Assembly: GCA_900315315.1 (NCBI GenBank)
Contig: OMYT01000045.1
Span: 1-38,169 of the forward strand
DNA from: an uncultured Eubacteriales bacterium
Lineage (GTDB): Bacteria > Bacillota > Clostridia > Christensenellales > Aristaeellaceae
Direction of reading: 5' to 3'
DNA: 38,169 nt
Shown here: positions 10,301 to 18,312 of the stretch, one piece after another
How positions within the stretch are numbered: the first letter of the stretch is position 1
Layout: the number at the start of each line of letters is the position of its first letter
The notes under the pieces: generated by a model
The model's database searches: none
What the model saw: the letters and a program-made list of their open reading frames with translations, nothing else
Told to the model about the DNA's origin: nothing
Program-made: the position numbers and the translations under genes

Positions 10301-10914
10301 GCACGGCGGCGGAGATCACGGAGCAGGACGAGGCGGGCGAAGAGAGCCTGGAGATGGACGGCCGGTTCGTGGACATGGGCGGCATCCTGACGGAGGTCAA
10401 GGAGAAGGCAACCAAGAAGGGCGACTATATGGCCTTTGTGACGCTGGAGGACATGACGGGGCAGATCGAGTGCCTGGTGTTCCCGAGGGTGTTTGAGAAA
10501 TACCGGCCGCTGCTGAATGAAGACGCGGCGGTGGTGATCAGCGGGAAGATCAGCGTGCGGGAGGAAGAGACGCCGAAGCTGCTGGCGGAGCGGGTGACGA
10601 GACTGGCGGAATGGGACCGGAAGAATGCCGGATCCCTGGCGGGCGAGACACCCGGAAGGCAGCAGGACAGGCTTACGGACGCACAGATCGCGGCGAAGGC
10701 GGAGAAGAAGCTGTTTCTGCGGCTGGAGCGGAAGAGGATGGAGAGTGTGACGGCGATGCTGGCGCTTTCCGCGGGGAGTATTCCGGTTTATATGCATATT
10801 CCGGAGGAGAAGATTACGCTGCTCTGCCCCAGAGAGGACTGGGTCAGGGCGGATGAGGAGTGTATGCGGCGGCTTTTCGAAGCCTTAGGGAAAGACAATG
10901 TTGTTTTGAAATAG
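7366..10914 (+). CDS. dnaE: DNA polymerase III subunit alpha
   Basis: Replicative C-family polymerase of 1182 aa, the usual DnaE length. The N-terminal PHP domain opens with HLHLHTEYSLLDGA (residues 4-17) and contains AITDHGVLYG. The polymerase core has GPGRGSGAGSIVAYSLG (about 352-368), the catalytic PDIDVDF (about 393-399), and a third catalytic aspartate in KMDFLGL (about 547-553). Further family marks are SYAFNKSHAAAYG and the QVSLFDMFGG segment. An OB-fold nucleic-acid-binding domain starts near residue 1000 (GGILTEVKEKATKKGDYMAFV). No DEDD exonuclease domain is inserted, which distinguishes it from PolC. The start is ATG 7366, with a modest GTGAGG upstream. It is transcribed alone from the extended -10 promoter and is followed directly by a pair of pseudoknot-type repeats. 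Confidence 0.97.
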   Translation: MSFTHLHLHTEYSLLDGACRISSLVERLKALGMDSCAITDHGVLYGAIDFYTAMKDAGIKPIIGCEAYVCRDRTDKSFAGRENSHLILLCENNTGYQNLMYLISEGFLTGYYYRPRIDYNLIREHHEGLICLSACLSGDLPKMLLNGQDESAHAYVREMQEIFGEKNFYIEIMDHNLREEKTVLPRLIALAREMNVPLVATNDCHYLEKKDAHAQEVLMCIQTGKTLADEQRMRMETSELYVKSEEEMRAVFRQVPDAIDRTQEIAARCNVEFEFGVTRLPHYPVPEGETASSMLRRLCGEGMARLYPEAGPEDEPYKRLEYELSTIEHMGYVDYFLIVWDFIHYAKSHGIMVGPGRGSGAGSIVAYSLGITMLDPLKYQLLFERFLNPERVTMPDIDVDFCYERRQEVIDYVARKYGADHVSQIITFGTMAAKGVVRDVGRVLGMSYQETDAVAKAIPFDLGMTLNKALNLSPMLKEMYDGQPRVKELIDTALTLEGMPRHASTHAAGVLITGKPVVEFVPLQRNDEVITTQYPMGTIERLGLLKMDFLGLRTLTVIRDTLDMMRETGVDMKPEEIPLDDPQVYEMISRGDTDGVFQMEGAGMTGFLTAMKPACFEDIIAAISLYRPGPMESIPRYIAGKQDPSSVKYKTEKLRPILDVTYGCMVYQEQVMQIVRDLAGYSYGRSDLVRRAMAKKKHKVMEDERRIFVHGLVNEQGEVTVPGCVRNGVPENVANEIYDEMIAFASYAFNKSHAAAYGVVAMQTAWLKRYYPVQFMAAMLNSVYGNTGKIAGYIQYCRGRGIPVMPPNINRSRWKFTVDKNDEGKDGILFGLGAIKSVGENAVASIIREREASGPYRDIFDFCRRIDPTECNKRVVENMIRAGAYDTLGANRPQMLAVYEAAMDANQAEKKKNVSGQVSLFDMFGGDDGKPLFEAEMRLPDLPDCPAREKLNMEKDAAGVYMTGHPLDDYREVLKSLNCTAAEITEQDEAGEESLEMDGRFVDMGGILTEVKEKATKKGDYMAFVTLEDMTGQIECLVFPRVFEKYRPLLNEDAAVVISGKISVREEETPKLLAERVTRLAEWDRKNAGSLAGETPGRQQDRLTDAQIAAKAEKKLFLRLERKRMESVTAMLALSAGSIPVYMHIPEEKITLLCPREDWVRADEECMRRLFEALGKDNVVLK

Positions 10915-11008
10915 GGATTTCGCGTCTGCGGACGCGACCAGGGCTTTCCGATCGCCAAGTCCCTCCGGGGGCCAAAGGGCTTTCCGATCGCCCTTTGGAA
11001 ACCTTCGG
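10915..11008 (+). repeat. Two pseudoknot-type elements (copies 4a degenerate, 4b)
   Basis: Copy 4a begins right after the dnaE TAG with the CGCGTC-TGCG-GACGCG hairpin and CCAGGGCTTTCCGATCGCC. Its 3' half is degraded (AAGTCCCTCCGG in place of the normal arm and tail). Copy 4b (10972-11008) is intact: CCAAAGGGC pairs with GCCCTTTGG and the tail is AAACCTTCGG. Confidence 0.7.
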
Positions 11009-11064
11009 CCGCAAATTTGATTAAGAACAGAAAATAATATTTTCGGATAAGGTTGATTTTGGAA

Positions 11065-11994
11065 ATGATCGAACTGGAGCATGTGGTGAAGAATTACGGC
11101 GGCATACCGGCTTTGCGGGATGTCTCTTTTCACGTGCATGCCGGGGAGACAGTCGGGCTTCTGGGACGCAACGGCGCCGGGAAGACGACGGCGCTGAACC
11201 TGATTACCGGGTATTTCCCGCCGACGGAGGGGAGCGTCCGGATCGGGGGAAAAGAAATGATTGCCGAGCCGCGGAACTGCAAGCGGATGATCGGCTATCT
11301 GCCGGAGAAACCACCGCTGTATGATGAGATGACGGTGGAGGAATACCTGCTGTTTGTGAGCGAACTGCGGGAAGTTGTCCGGAAAGCCAACCGGAAGCAC
11401 GTGGAAGAGATCATGGAACTGTGCGGGCTGACAGAGATGCGGCAGCGGGTGATCGGGAACCTGAGCAAGGGATACCGACAGCGGACAGGGATTGCCCAGG
11501 CCCTGTGCGGGGCGCCGGAGATCCTGATTCTGGACGAGCCGACGGTCGGGCTTGACCCGAAGCAGACGGTGGAGATGCGGGAACTGATCCGGAGACTGGG
11601 GGAAAGCCATACGGTGCTGTTTTCCAGCCATCTGCTGAGCGAGGTGCAGCAGCTGTGCTCGCGGGTGATCATATTGCACGAAGGGCGGATGATCCGGAGC
11701 CTGGAGCTGGGGGCGGAGGAAAGCGAGACGATCCGGCTGCGGCTGCGGGTGGCAGGGCAGAAGGATGTGGCAGTGAACGCGCTGAAGGCGCTGGATTGCG
11801 TCGAACAGGCGGAGGCGGGGGCTTCTGCCGAAGAAGGAGAAACGGAGATCCTGGTGGTTTGCCGGAGGGCGGATGAGAAGGGAAGAGCGACGGACCAGGT
11901 GTTCAGGGTGTTGGCAAAGATGAATATGCCGATCCGCGAGATGAGGGAGGAGAAAGACTCTTTGGAAGAGGTCTTTCTGCGAGAAACTGAATAG
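11065..11994 (+). CDS. ABC transporter ATP-binding protein, GldA-like
   Basis: Nucleotide-binding subunit of an ABC-2 type exporter, 309 aa from ATG 11065. A TTG at 11053 in the same frame is possible but lacks a clear ribosome site. Walker A is GRNGAGKTT (about residues 37-45), the ABC signature is LSKGYRQR, and Walker B plus D-loop is ILILDEPTVGLDP. The switch histidine lies in VLFSSHLLSEV. The C-terminal third (about 215-309) is the extra domain typical of exporter ATPases. Membrane permease, GldG-like and DUF4340 genes follow on the same strand, the order found in Gld-like systems of many non-gliding bacteria. The substrate is unknown. The promoter is not obvious. Confidence 0.93.
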   Translation: MIELEHVVKNYGGIPALRDVSFHVHAGETVGLLGRNGAGKTTALNLITGYFPPTEGSVRIGGKEMIAEPRNCKRMIGYLPEKPPLYDEMTVEEYLLFVSELREVVRKANRKHVEEIMELCGLTEMRQRVIGNLSKGYRQRTGIAQALCGAPEILILDEPTVGLDPKQTVEMRELIRRLGESHTVLFSSHLLSEVQQLCSRVIILHEGRMIRSLELGAEESETIRLRLRVAGQKDVAVNALKALDCVEQAEAGASAEEGETEILVVCRRADEKGRATDQVFRVLAKMNMPIREMREEKDSLEEVFLRETE

Positions 11995-12048
11995 GGATTT
12001 CGTGCCTGCGGGCGCGACCAGGGCTTTCCGATCGCCCTGGACCTTCGG
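11995..12048 (+). repeat. Pseudoknot-type intergenic element (copy 5)
   Basis: Begins directly after the TAG of the ATPase gene. The upstream hairpin here is CGTGCC-TGCG-GGCGCG, which keeps pairing through G-U changes relative to copies 3b and 4a. The core is CCAGGGC/GCCCTGG with tail ACCTTCGG. The ribosome site AAAGGGGG of the next gene follows within 10 nt, and tail CCTT could pair with it. Confidence 0.75.
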
Positions 12049-12068
12049 AGAAAGGGGGTTATAACTGC

Positions 12069-12776
12069 TTGAATACGATCCGGAAGCGGGAGATCCGGGG
12101 ATATTTCCATACGCCGGTCGGGTATGTATTTATCGGCGTGTTTCTGGCGGTTTCCTCCGTGCTGTTCTATATGCAGATTCTGCGGCAGCGGAGCGGCGAC
12201 CTGCCGAACTTCATCGCGGAGATGAGCTATCTGTGGATGCTGCTGAGCCCCGTGCTGACGATGCGGCTGCTGGCGGAGGAAAAGCAGAAGAAGACGGACC
12301 AGCTGCTGCTGACCAGTCCGGTATCCCTGCCGGGGATCGTGGTCGGGAAATATCTGGCGGCGGTGACGGTGCTGCTGATCACAGCCGGGCTGACGCTTTT
12401 CTTTGTGCTGATCGTCGCGCTGTACGGAACGATCTATCCGGCGGAACTGGCGGTGAACTATCTCGGGTTTATCCTGCAGGGCTGCGCGTTTGCGGCACTG
12501 GACCTGTTTATCTCGGGATGCGCTGGGACGCCGGTGACGGCAGCGGTGATGGCCTTCGGGGCGAACTTCCTGCTGTGGATTCTGGACCTGCTGGAGAACG
12601 CGGTGCAGGTCGGATGGGCTTCGGATGTGCTGAGGTTTCTGAGCCTTTACAGGCGGAACGAGCCGTTTGTGATGGGGCAGCTGAGCTTTGCGGGGCTGCT
12701 GTTTGATCTGTCGTTTATTGCGGCATTTCTGATCCTGACGGTATATCATCTGGATCGGAGAAGGTACAGCAGGTGA
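12069..12776 (+). CDS. ABC-2 type transporter permease, GldF-like
   Basis: Membrane subunit of the exporter, 235 aa. The start is TTG 12069, 10 nt after AAAGGGGG. The protein begins MNTIRKREIRGYFHTPVGYVF, as is usual for GldF-like permeases. About six membrane segments are visible near residues 17-38, 57-72, 94-120, 125-150, 155-175 and 205-225. The RLLAEEKQKKTDQLLLTSPVS segment after the second membrane span is characteristic of the family. It should form the channel with the upstream ATPase. A pseudoknot-type element lies between the two genes, in the 5' leader, immediately before the ribosome site. Confidence 0.88.
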   Translation: MNTIRKREIRGYFHTPVGYVFIGVFLAVSSVLFYMQILRQRSGDLPNFIAEMSYLWMLLSPVLTMRLLAEEKQKKTDQLLLTSPVSLPGIVVGKYLAAVTVLLITAGLTLFFVLIVALYGTIYPAELAVNYLGFILQGCAFAALDLFISGCAGTPVTAAVMAFGANFLLWILDLLENAVQVGWASDVLRFLSLYRRNEPFVMGQLSFAGLLFDLSFIAAFLILTVYHLDRRRYSR

Positions 12777-12777
12777 A

Positions 12778-12814
12778 CCAGGGGGCTTTCCGATCGCCCC
12801 CTGGACCCCTTCGG
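12778..12814 (+). repeat. Pseudoknot-type intergenic element (copy 6)
   Basis: Starts one base after the TGA of the permease gene. CCAGGGGGC pairs with GCCCCCTGG around TTTCCGATC, and the tail is ACCCCTTCGG. It is a clean reference copy of the short form. Confidence 0.8.
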
Positions 12815-12876
12815 ATGGCATGTTTGTTTATAGGAAAGAATGGAAATAAAGACAATACGGGAAAGGAGGAGAGAAC

Positions 12877-14331
12877 GTGAAGATAACGCCCGGGAAGAGC
12901 AGGAAGCTGAAGTACGGGTCGGTATCGGCTTTGATGGTGGTTTTGGTCCTGGCAGGATTGATTGTGCTGAATGTCGGCGCAACACTGCTGGAGCGGAAAA
13001 AGGGATGGCGGATCGATCTCTCCTTCAACGCGATTGCTTCCCAGAGCCCGGAAACGGCAGAGATCCTGAAGGGAATCGATACGCCGGTGAAGATCTGGGC
13101 ATTATACCGGAAGGGCGACGAGGACGCTCCGCTGGCGGAACTGCTGGACCGGTACGCGGCGGCCAATCCGCAGATCTCCTGGGAACAGGTTGACCCGTCA
13201 CTGAATCCGGCGCTGCTGAACCGGTTTACCACGGACAGCGTGACACCGGGGAGCGATTCCCTGATCGTCTGGTGCGAGAAGACGGGACGATTCCGCGTGC
13301 TGGGTCCGGAAGACTATGTCAGCATCGGGATGGATTCTGAGACCGGGGAATACGCCTATACCGGATGGACCTATGAGCGAAGCCTGACAGGCGCGATCTC
13401 CTACGTGACGAAGGAGCGGATTCCGCGGACGGTGATTCTGCAGGGGCACGGGGAAATGGATCAGCAGACGCTGGCGAGTTTTGAAACCCTGATGAGGGAA
13501 AACCAGTATGAAGTTGCCTATGCGGACCTGACAGACAGCAGTTATGTGCCGAACCCGGAGGATCTGCTGATCTTCTTCAGCCCGCTGAGAGATCTGACGG
13601 AAACGGAACTGGCAACGCTGACCGCGTTCGCGGGGAAAGGCGGGAGCTTCCTGTTTACCTGCGACTATACGGATCCGGTGAACGAAATGCCGAACTACAG
13701 CGCGCTGCTGCGAAGCTACGGGTTTCTGCCGCGGGAAGGAATCGTGATTGCCGACCCGCAGGACAGCGGCAGCTACTACAACGGGAACCAGGTATGGCTG
13801 CTGCCGGAAATGTGCCCGACGGACCTGACGCTGGACCTGATCGCAACGGGAAAGAATCATCTGCTGCTGGCCGGGGCGAGAGCCTTCGGGGAAGCGGAGG
13901 ACGGGGACAGGAACCTGACGGCGGCGGTAGTGCTGCGCAGCGGGGAGACATCCTACCTGAAGGCGCTGAACGCGGAAACGGTGAGCATTGAGAAGACGGC
14001 AAATGATCCGCAGGGCGCATTCCCGCTGGCGATGGAGGCACGGCGAATCACGACGGAAGGATATGTGAGCCGGGCGTTTATCATCGGGTGCAGCGCGGCG
14101 CTGGCGGACCAGCAGCTGTATTCCATGACCGACAGCCGGCAGATGATGATCCGGATCGCGGAGTTTTTGCTGAGGCTGGATGCGTCGGATCTGAACATCA
14201 TGCCCCGGGAAGCGGTGAGGCCGTCGCTGAGCGTCAACAGTTCTGCGGTTGGAAGTCTGATCCTTGTTGCGCTGCCGCTGGGCGTGCTGTTTGCGGCCCT
14301 TCTGGTGCTAGGGCCCAGAAGAAATTCATAA
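12877..14331 (+). CDS. GldG-like ABC transporter auxiliary protein
   Basis: The 484-aa protein has a GTG start 6 nt after AAAGGAGGA. One membrane helix is at residues 14-36 (YGSVSALMVVLVLAGLIVLN) and another at the C-terminus (about 455-478, SLILVALPLGVLFAALLVLG). The extracytoplasmic domain between them matches the ABC_transp_aux/GldG type: it has a KIWALYRKGDEDAPLAELLDRY segment, VILQGHGEMDQQTLASF, and LLIFFSPLRDLTETELATL. Such proteins partner GldA/GldF-type exporters. Their role is poorly defined, although in Bacteroidota the system is tied to gliding; no gliding genes are seen here. A DUF4340 gene follows, as in many Bacillota and spirochaetes. Confidence 0.88.
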   Translation: MKITPGKSRKLKYGSVSALMVVLVLAGLIVLNVGATLLERKKGWRIDLSFNAIASQSPETAEILKGIDTPVKIWALYRKGDEDAPLAELLDRYAAANPQISWEQVDPSLNPALLNRFTTDSVTPGSDSLIVWCEKTGRFRVLGPEDYVSIGMDSETGEYAYTGWTYERSLTGAISYVTKERIPRTVILQGHGEMDQQTLASFETLMRENQYEVAYADLTDSSYVPNPEDLLIFFSPLRDLTETELATLTAFAGKGGSFLFTCDYTDPVNEMPNYSALLRSYGFLPREGIVIADPQDSGSYYNGNQVWLLPEMCPTDLTLDLIATGKNHLLLAGARAFGEAEDGDRNLTAAVVLRSGETSYLKALNAETVSIEKTANDPQGAFPLAMEARRITTEGYVSRAFIIGCSAALADQQLYSMTDSRQMMIRIAEFLLRLDASDLNIMPREAVRPSLSVNSSAVGSLILVALPLGVLFAALLVLGPRRNS

Positions 14332-14352
14332 TTCAGAATAATCGCTGCGGCG

Positions 14353-14382
14353 GGGAGATCCTTCACTTCGTTCAGGATGACA
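14353..14382 (+). repeat. Short palindromic repeat, CCTTCACTTCG type
   Basis: ATCCT and AGGAT flank TCACTTCGTTC, in the 92-nt gap between the GldG-like gene and the DUF4340 gene. I recall very similar GAGATCCTTC...CAGGATGAC repeats from many bacterial genomes, but only one copy is in this window. Confidence 0.45.
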
Positions 14383-14423
14383 CGGGAAGGACATCATTCG
14401 GAAGGACAGAAACGGGCAAGATT

Positions 14424-15935
14424 ATGCAAAAAGTTGAGCGGAAGAAGCATGGGGAACGGCGGCACGGACGGGTCGCCGGGGTGCTGCTTTGCGCTCTTGT
14501 TTTGGCCGGCTGTGTGATTGCGGCGGTGCTTCTGACCCGGAAGGCGGAGGAAAAACCCGAGCCGGCGCGGCAGCCGGTGACGGGATCCATTGTGCAGCGG
14601 GAGCCGGAAGAACTGGAAAGCATGACGATCACCCCACGGGAAGGAGAAAGCTGGACTGCGGTGCGGCTGGAGGACGGGTCGTTGGCGTTGGAAGAAACAA
14701 AAAGCGGGCCAAAAGGAACCGTCCCCCCCGGCCCAATTGACTCAGCGGTGGGAGAGATGCTGCTGGACGCGGCGGTTCATCTGACCTATGAGGATGTGTT
14801 TACGGAAAACCGGGCAGACTGGGAGCCGGAAGCGGCGGACTTCGGATTGGCAAAGCCGCTGGTGAAGGCTGTATTCCGGTATACAGACGGGACAGAGACG
14901 ACGGTACGGATCGGGGACAGCGCGGACCCGGAGTATAACGTCGTTTACTATATGACGGTGGACGGGGATGACAGGCTGTACGCGGTCGGTGCGGGCACGG
15001 TGAAGGACCTGAGCACGGACAGGAATGTGCTGCTGCCGGTGCCGAAGCTGCGGATCCACAGCGCGCTGCTGGACCGGATTACCGTACGGAACGGGGACGG
15101 AAGTTCCCGGACTGAATGGGTGCTGAAGGGCCAGGTGTCCGACCAGGACGCGGCGGAAAACTGGATGCTGACGACTCCGTTCACGTATCCGGCGGATTAC
15201 GAGGCAATGAAGAACCTGAAAGACAGCGCGGAACAGCTGCGGCTGGGTACTTATGTTGATACCGGAACGGAGGAAAACCTGGAAGCGTACGGAATGAAGG
15301 AACCGATGGCTGAGCTGGAAATGCATATGGCAGCCGGATCGACGGGCACAGTAGGGACGGAAGGCGTCTATGATGTATCCGACTGGGAAGAGCGGACGAA
15401 AACGCTGACGATCGGGAAAGCCAAGAGCGAAATGGTGGACTATGTCCTGTACGAGGGGAAAATCTATACGATCAGCCGGTTTTCCATCAGCGCGTTCACG
15501 GAGACGGAGGCGCTGAGCACGGCGGCAAGGTATCTGGTGGCAACGCCGCTGAATTCACTGGAAAGCGTGACGGTGGAAGAGGACGGGAAGGAGCCGGTGC
15601 GGTACGGGCTGATCCGGTTCGATGAAGAACAGGCAGAGGACGACAACGGCAATACAGAGTCAGAGCGGACGATCCGGTGCATTCGGAATGGGGAAGAGAT
15701 CCCCTATGAAACGTTTGCGGCAGCGTATGAGCGGATGCTGACAGTGACGGTGAGCGGGAAACTGCCGGAAGGGTATGAGGCGAAGAAGACGCATACAAAA
15801 TATACGTTCCGCACGGTGAGCGGCGGAACGCATACGGTGGAGCTGTGCGATTATGACGGCATCCATGATGCTGTCATAATGGATGGGTGTATGGAGTTTT
15901 ATCTGATTAAAGGGGCAATGACGGAGTTGCCTTGA
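14424..15935 (+). CDS. DUF4340 domain protein of Gld-like ABC system
   Basis: Membrane-anchored 503-aa protein. I chose ATG 14424 (MQKVERKKHGERRHG), just before a basic stretch and a membrane helix (VAGVLLCALVLAGCVIAAVLL, about residues 17-37). The frame stays open 112 codons further upstream, but that part overlaps the GldG-like gene and a repeat. The ribosome site is weak. Two DUF4340-like modules follow, with LTYEDVFTENRADWEPEAADFGLAKP, TVRIGDSADPEYNVVYYM, and a second GLxxP-type segment NLEAYGMKEPMAELEMHM. The family accompanies Gld-like ABC exporters and lies outside the membrane; the biochemical role is not known. Residues about 93-105 (TKSGPKGTVPPG) are encoded by a palindromic repeat unlike the rest of the protein. 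Confidence 0.85.
   Translation: MQKVERKKHGERRHGRVAGVLLCALVLAGCVIAAVLLTRKAEEKPEPARQPVTGSIVQREPEELESMTITPREGESWTAVRLEDGSLALEETKSGPKGTVPPGPIDSAVGEMLLDAAVHLTYEDVFTENRADWEPEAADFGLAKPLVKAVFRYTDGTETTVRIGDSADPEYNVVYYMTVDGDDRLYAVGAGTVKDLSTDRNVLLPVPKLRIHSALLDRITVRNGDGSSRTEWVLKGQVSDQDAAENWMLTTPFTYPADYEAMKNLKDSAEQLRLGTYVDTGTEENLEAYGMKEPMAELEMHMAAGSTGTVGTEGVYDVSDWEERTKTLTIGKAKSEMVDYVLYEGKIYTISRFSISAFTETEALSTAARYLVATPLNSLESVTVEEDGKEPVRYGLIRFDEEQAEDDNGNTESERTIRCIRNGEEIPYETFAAAYERMLTVTVSGKLPEGYEAKKTHTKYTFRTVSGGTHTVELCDYDGIHDAVIMDGCMEFYLIKGAMTELP
14706..14744 (+). repeat. GAACCGTCCCC-type palindrome inside the DUF4340 gene
   Basis: GGGCC and GGCCC flank AAAAGGAACCGTCCCCCCC, followed by AATTGACTCA. The sequence resembles dispersed GAACCGTCCCC palindromes known to me from many genomes and the GTCCCC/TGACTCA repeats elsewhere in this window. 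The reading frame passes through it. Confidence 0.55.
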
Positions 15936-15936
15936 T

Positions 15937-16036
15937 GCGAGGGCTTTCCGAGTGCCCGGGGCTGCTGCCCGTTCTCTGCTGAAAACTGTCCACCGGACAG
16001 TTTTCCGGGCGCGACGAACCCCTCGCGCTCCTTCGG
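15937..16036 (+). repeat. Long-form pseudoknot-type element (copy 7)
   Basis: Begins one base after the DUF4340 stop. The outer arms GCGAGGG/CCCTCGC are perfect. GTGCCC/GGGCGC pair with one G-U. The inner 10-bp hairpin is AAAACTGTCC/GGACAGTTTT with loop ACC (15982-16004), different in sequence from copy 1 but equally paired. The tail CCTTCGG is followed by a T-rich stretch. Confidence 0.75.
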
Positions 16037-16097
16037 CCGGTCTCTCTTTTTTGTGACTATCTTTTTATGAATAATCTGGAAAACATCGGTTGCATGC

Positions 16098-16577
16098 TTA
16101 GTTTGTTGCTTTGTCCCAGCCTATTATATTTCTCCCTGTGTATTTGAGGGTTATCTGGTCCCCGGCTTTGAAGTCGGGCAGGGGATGTTCTGCGTCCCAG
16201 TAGAAACATTGTTCGCGGGAGCCGTGTTTATCCGGCTCGCCGAGGAAGATCAGGCTTTTGCAGGAAATGCCTTCGACCATAGAGGGATCGGATTCCGCCT
16301 CTTTGAACTCGAAGGTGCCGATATGGGTCCGGCCGGTGAGGGCGGAGGTCATGAGCTTGCGATAGCGGTGCAGGGGAAGGCAGAAGAGATCGATTCCGAA
16401 GACTAAGGTCACGCCGGCCAGGAAGACGGCAACCATGGAAAGCCATTGGATCCGGACGATGAAGGACCAGATCACAAGGGCAAGAAAAAGGCCAAAGATG
16501 ATGAAGATGATGGTGTAGCGCTTTTTCAGCTGTTGATTGATCAGATTGATGTCTTTTTCGGAATATAGCTCGGTCAC
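16098..16577 (-). CDS. Two-helix membrane protein, hypothetical
   Basis: I place the start at GTG 16577 because GAAGGGGGA lies 9 nt before it, giving a 159-aa protein that begins VTELYSEKDINLINQQLKKR. A longer version from 16637 would overlap its own promoter region. Two adjacent membrane helices are visible (YTIIFIIFGLFLALVIWSFI and WLSMVAVFLAGVTLVFGIDL), followed by a soluble domain of about 90 residues with CKSLIFLGEPDKHGSREQC and FKAGDQITLKYTGRNIIG. The soluble part looks like a small beta domain facing the cytoplasm or wall. I do not recognise a named family. It stands alone on the minus strand, just after the ribosomal operon terminator. Confidence 0.7.
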   Translation of the reverse strand: MTELYSEKDINLINQQLKKRYTIIFIIFGLFLALVIWSFIVRIQWLSMVAVFLAGVTLVFGIDLFCLPLHRYRKLMTSALTGRTHIGTFEFKEAESDPSMVEGISCKSLIFLGEPDKHGSREQCFYWDAEHPLPDFKAGDQITLKYTGRNIIGWDKATN

Positions 16578-16608
16578 GGAACAGGATCCCCCTTCTTTAT
16601 ACTGAATT

Positions 16609-16637
16609 ATCATGAAGGGAAAAGGGGAAAATGTCAA
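16609..16637 (-). promoter_or_regulatory. Possible promoter of the two-helix membrane protein gene
   Basis: On the minus strand a perfect TTGACA (16637-16632) is followed after 17 nt by CATGAT (16614-16609). GATAAT fits the -10 better but at 20 nt. The -35 is convincing, the -10 is not. Confidence 0.4.
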
Positions 16638-16644
16638 GAGGGGA

Positions 16645-16682
16645 TAAAAAGAAACCGCCCGCTTGTGCAGGGCGGGCAGTTT
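16645..16682 (-). terminator. Terminator of the rpsM-rplQ operon
   Basis: On the minus strand CTGCCCGC pairs with GCGGGCGG across CCTGCACAA (8 bp, one G-U), followed by TTTCTTTTT. It lies about 115 nt after the rplQ stop. Confidence 0.75.
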
Positions 16683-16708
16683 ATGCTTGCTTGATGTGAG
16701 GATTAATA

Positions 16709-16773
16709 CCAGGGGCTTTCCGATCGCCCCTGGACCCTTCGGCCAGGGCTTTCCGATCGCCCTGGACCTTCGG
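16709..16773 (+). repeat. Two tandem pseudoknot-type elements (copies 8a, 8b)
   Basis: Copy 8a has CCAGGGGC/GCCCCTGG and tail ACCCTTCGG. Copy 8b has CCAGGGC/GCCCTGG and tail ACCTTCGG. They lie between rplQ and its terminator but read on the plus strand, antisense to the ribosomal transcript. Confidence 0.8.
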
Positions 16774-16795
16774 TCAGATACTGTTTATTCAGAAA

Positions 16796-17308
16796 TTACA
16801 CTAACTCGAGAATGACCATCTCGGCGGCGTCGCCGCGACGGGGTCCGAGCTTATAGATGCGGGTATAACCGCCGGAGCAGTTCTTCTCAGCGTTACGGGC
16901 CTTGTACTTGGGTCCGAGCTCACGGAAGAGCTTTTCCACCACGGGATGCTTGTTATCCTTGGTGCGCTCACGGTATTCGGCCTTGTTCTCGTCGTCCTTC
17001 TTCGGCTCTTTCAGATCATAGAGGTAAGCCATCATGATCCGGCGGGCATGCAGCTTGGACGGGGCGTCGTTCACCACGTCCAGGGTGACGAGCTGACCTT
17101 TGTCATTATGGGTTTCCTTGGTGGTGGAAACCGTGTTGTCGCATTCGCGCACGGCCAGGGTGATCATCTTATCGGCGATCCGGCGGACTTCCTTGGCCTT
17201 GGCTTCGGTTGTCTCGATCCGGCCGTACCAGATCAGATTGGTCACCTGATTGCGAAGCAGCGCCTTGCGCTGATCCGCTGTGCGACCCAGCTTGCGTTGG
17301 TTAGCCAT
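16796..17308 (-). CDS. rplQ: 50S ribosomal protein L17
   Basis: L17 of the large subunit, 170 aa, longer than the 113-130 aa common in bacteria. The N-terminal core is typical: [23 protein letters not shown] and [22 protein letters not shown]. The C-terminal core is [23 protein letters not shown]. Extra length sits in two insertions, around residues 58-78 ([20 protein letters not shown]) and 95-130 ([21 protein letters not shown]), as in some Clostridia. It starts at ATG 17308 after TAGGAGGG and is the last gene of the alpha operon, 18 nt after rpoA. Confidence 0.97.
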   Translation of the reverse strand: MANQRKLGRTADQRKALLRNQVTNLIWYGRIETTEAKAKEVRRIADKMITLAVRECDNTVSTTKETHNDKGQLVTLDVVNDAPSKLHARRIMMAYLYDLKEPKKDDENKAEYRERTKDNKHPVVEKLFRELGPKYKARNAEKNCSGGYTRIYKLGPRRGDAAEMVILELV

Positions 17309-17326
17309 GGGATTATCCCTCCTACA

Positions 17327-18274
17327 TTATTCGTCAATGGCTTTCAGGCCCAGGCCCAGACCGCTGAGCTTCTGCTCAACTTCTTCCAGGCTCTTACGGC
17401 CGAGGTTACGGACCTTCATCATGTCTTCCTGATTCTTCTGCACCAGCTCAGCAACGCTGTTGATGCCGGCGCGCTTCAGGCAGTTATAAGCACGGACGGA
17501 AAGATCCAGTTCTTCAATCGTCATCTCCAGAACCTTATCCTTCTTATCGTCTTCAGGCTGAACCATGCTGACGGGCATGACCTGGTCGGTCAGGCTGATG
17601 AACAGGTTCAGATGCTCATTCAGAATCTTGGCGGCGCTGGAGATTGCTTCTTCAGGCTTCAGCGTGCCGTTGGTCCAGATTTCAAGAGTCAGCTTGTCAT
17701 AGTCCGTGATCTGACCTACACGGGTGTCTTCCACGGTGTAGTTGACCTTCTTCACGGGGGTGAAGATAGAGTCGATCGGGATCACGCCGATGGGCATGCT
17801 GGGGGTCTTGTTTTTGTCGGCGCTGATATAGCCGCGGCCGCGTTCGAGGGTCAATTGCATCTGCAGATGCGCATCCTCATTCAGTGTGGCGATATGCAGC
17901 TCCGGATTGGCGATTTCCACCTCATCATCCACTTTGATGTCGCCGGCCTTCAGTTCGCAGGGCCCCTTCACGTCGATGACGAGCTGCTTGGAGCTTTCTG
18001 CGTACATTCTGCAGGCCATGGTCTTCAGATTCAGGATGATTTCGGTCACGTCTTCCTTGACTCCCGGAATTGTGGAGAACTCATGCTGCACACCTTCGAT
18101 GTGCACGGATGAGACGGCCACACCGGGGAGGGAAGAAAGAAGCACGCGACGCAGAGAGTTGCCCAGAGTATGACCGAAACCGCGCTCCAGCGGCTCGACC
18201 ACAAAGCGGCCGTAGCAGCCGTTCTGTCCAACTTCGACGCATTCGATGCGGGCTTTTTCGATTTCGACGATCAT
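17327..18274 (-). CDS. rpoA: DNA-directed RNA polymerase subunit alpha
   Basis: RNA polymerase alpha, 315 aa. The N-terminal assembly domain (about 1-230) has [30 protein letters not shown], and the C-terminal domain (about 250-310) has [19 protein letters not shown] and [20 protein letters not shown] for promoter UP-element and activator contacts. The ATG at 18274 follows GAGGAGGG. It lies between rpsD and rplQ, the standard alpha-operon order. Confidence 0.98.
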   Translation of the reverse strand: MIVEIEKARIECVEVGQNGCYGRFVVEPLERGFGHTLGNSLRRVLLSSLPGVAVSSVHIEGVQHEFSTIPGVKEDVTEIILNLKTMACRMYAESSKQLVIDVKGPCELKAGDIKVDDEVEIANPELHIATLNEDAHLQMQLTLERGRGYISADKNKTPSMPIGVIPIDSIFTPVKKVNYTVEDTRVGQITDYDKLTLEIWTNGTLKPEEAISSAAKILNEHLNLFISLTDQVMPVSMVQPEDDKKDKVLEMTIEELDLSVRAYNCLKRAGINSVAELVQKNQEDMMKVRNLGRKSLEEVEQKLSGLGLGLKAIDE

Positions 18275-18312
18275 TTCGTTGTACCCTCCTCAATCGGGTT
18301 GTCGATTCATCA

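Noticed and set aside
9298-10797. 499-codon open frame on the minus strand within dnaE, and similar frames at 7630-8883 and 11295-12821
   Set aside because: They are shadows of conserved coding sequence with no start signal and unnatural composition.
16946-18112. 388-codon plus-strand frame over rpoA/rplQ
   Set aside because: It lies opposite highly conserved ribosomal genes and has no ribosome site or domain.
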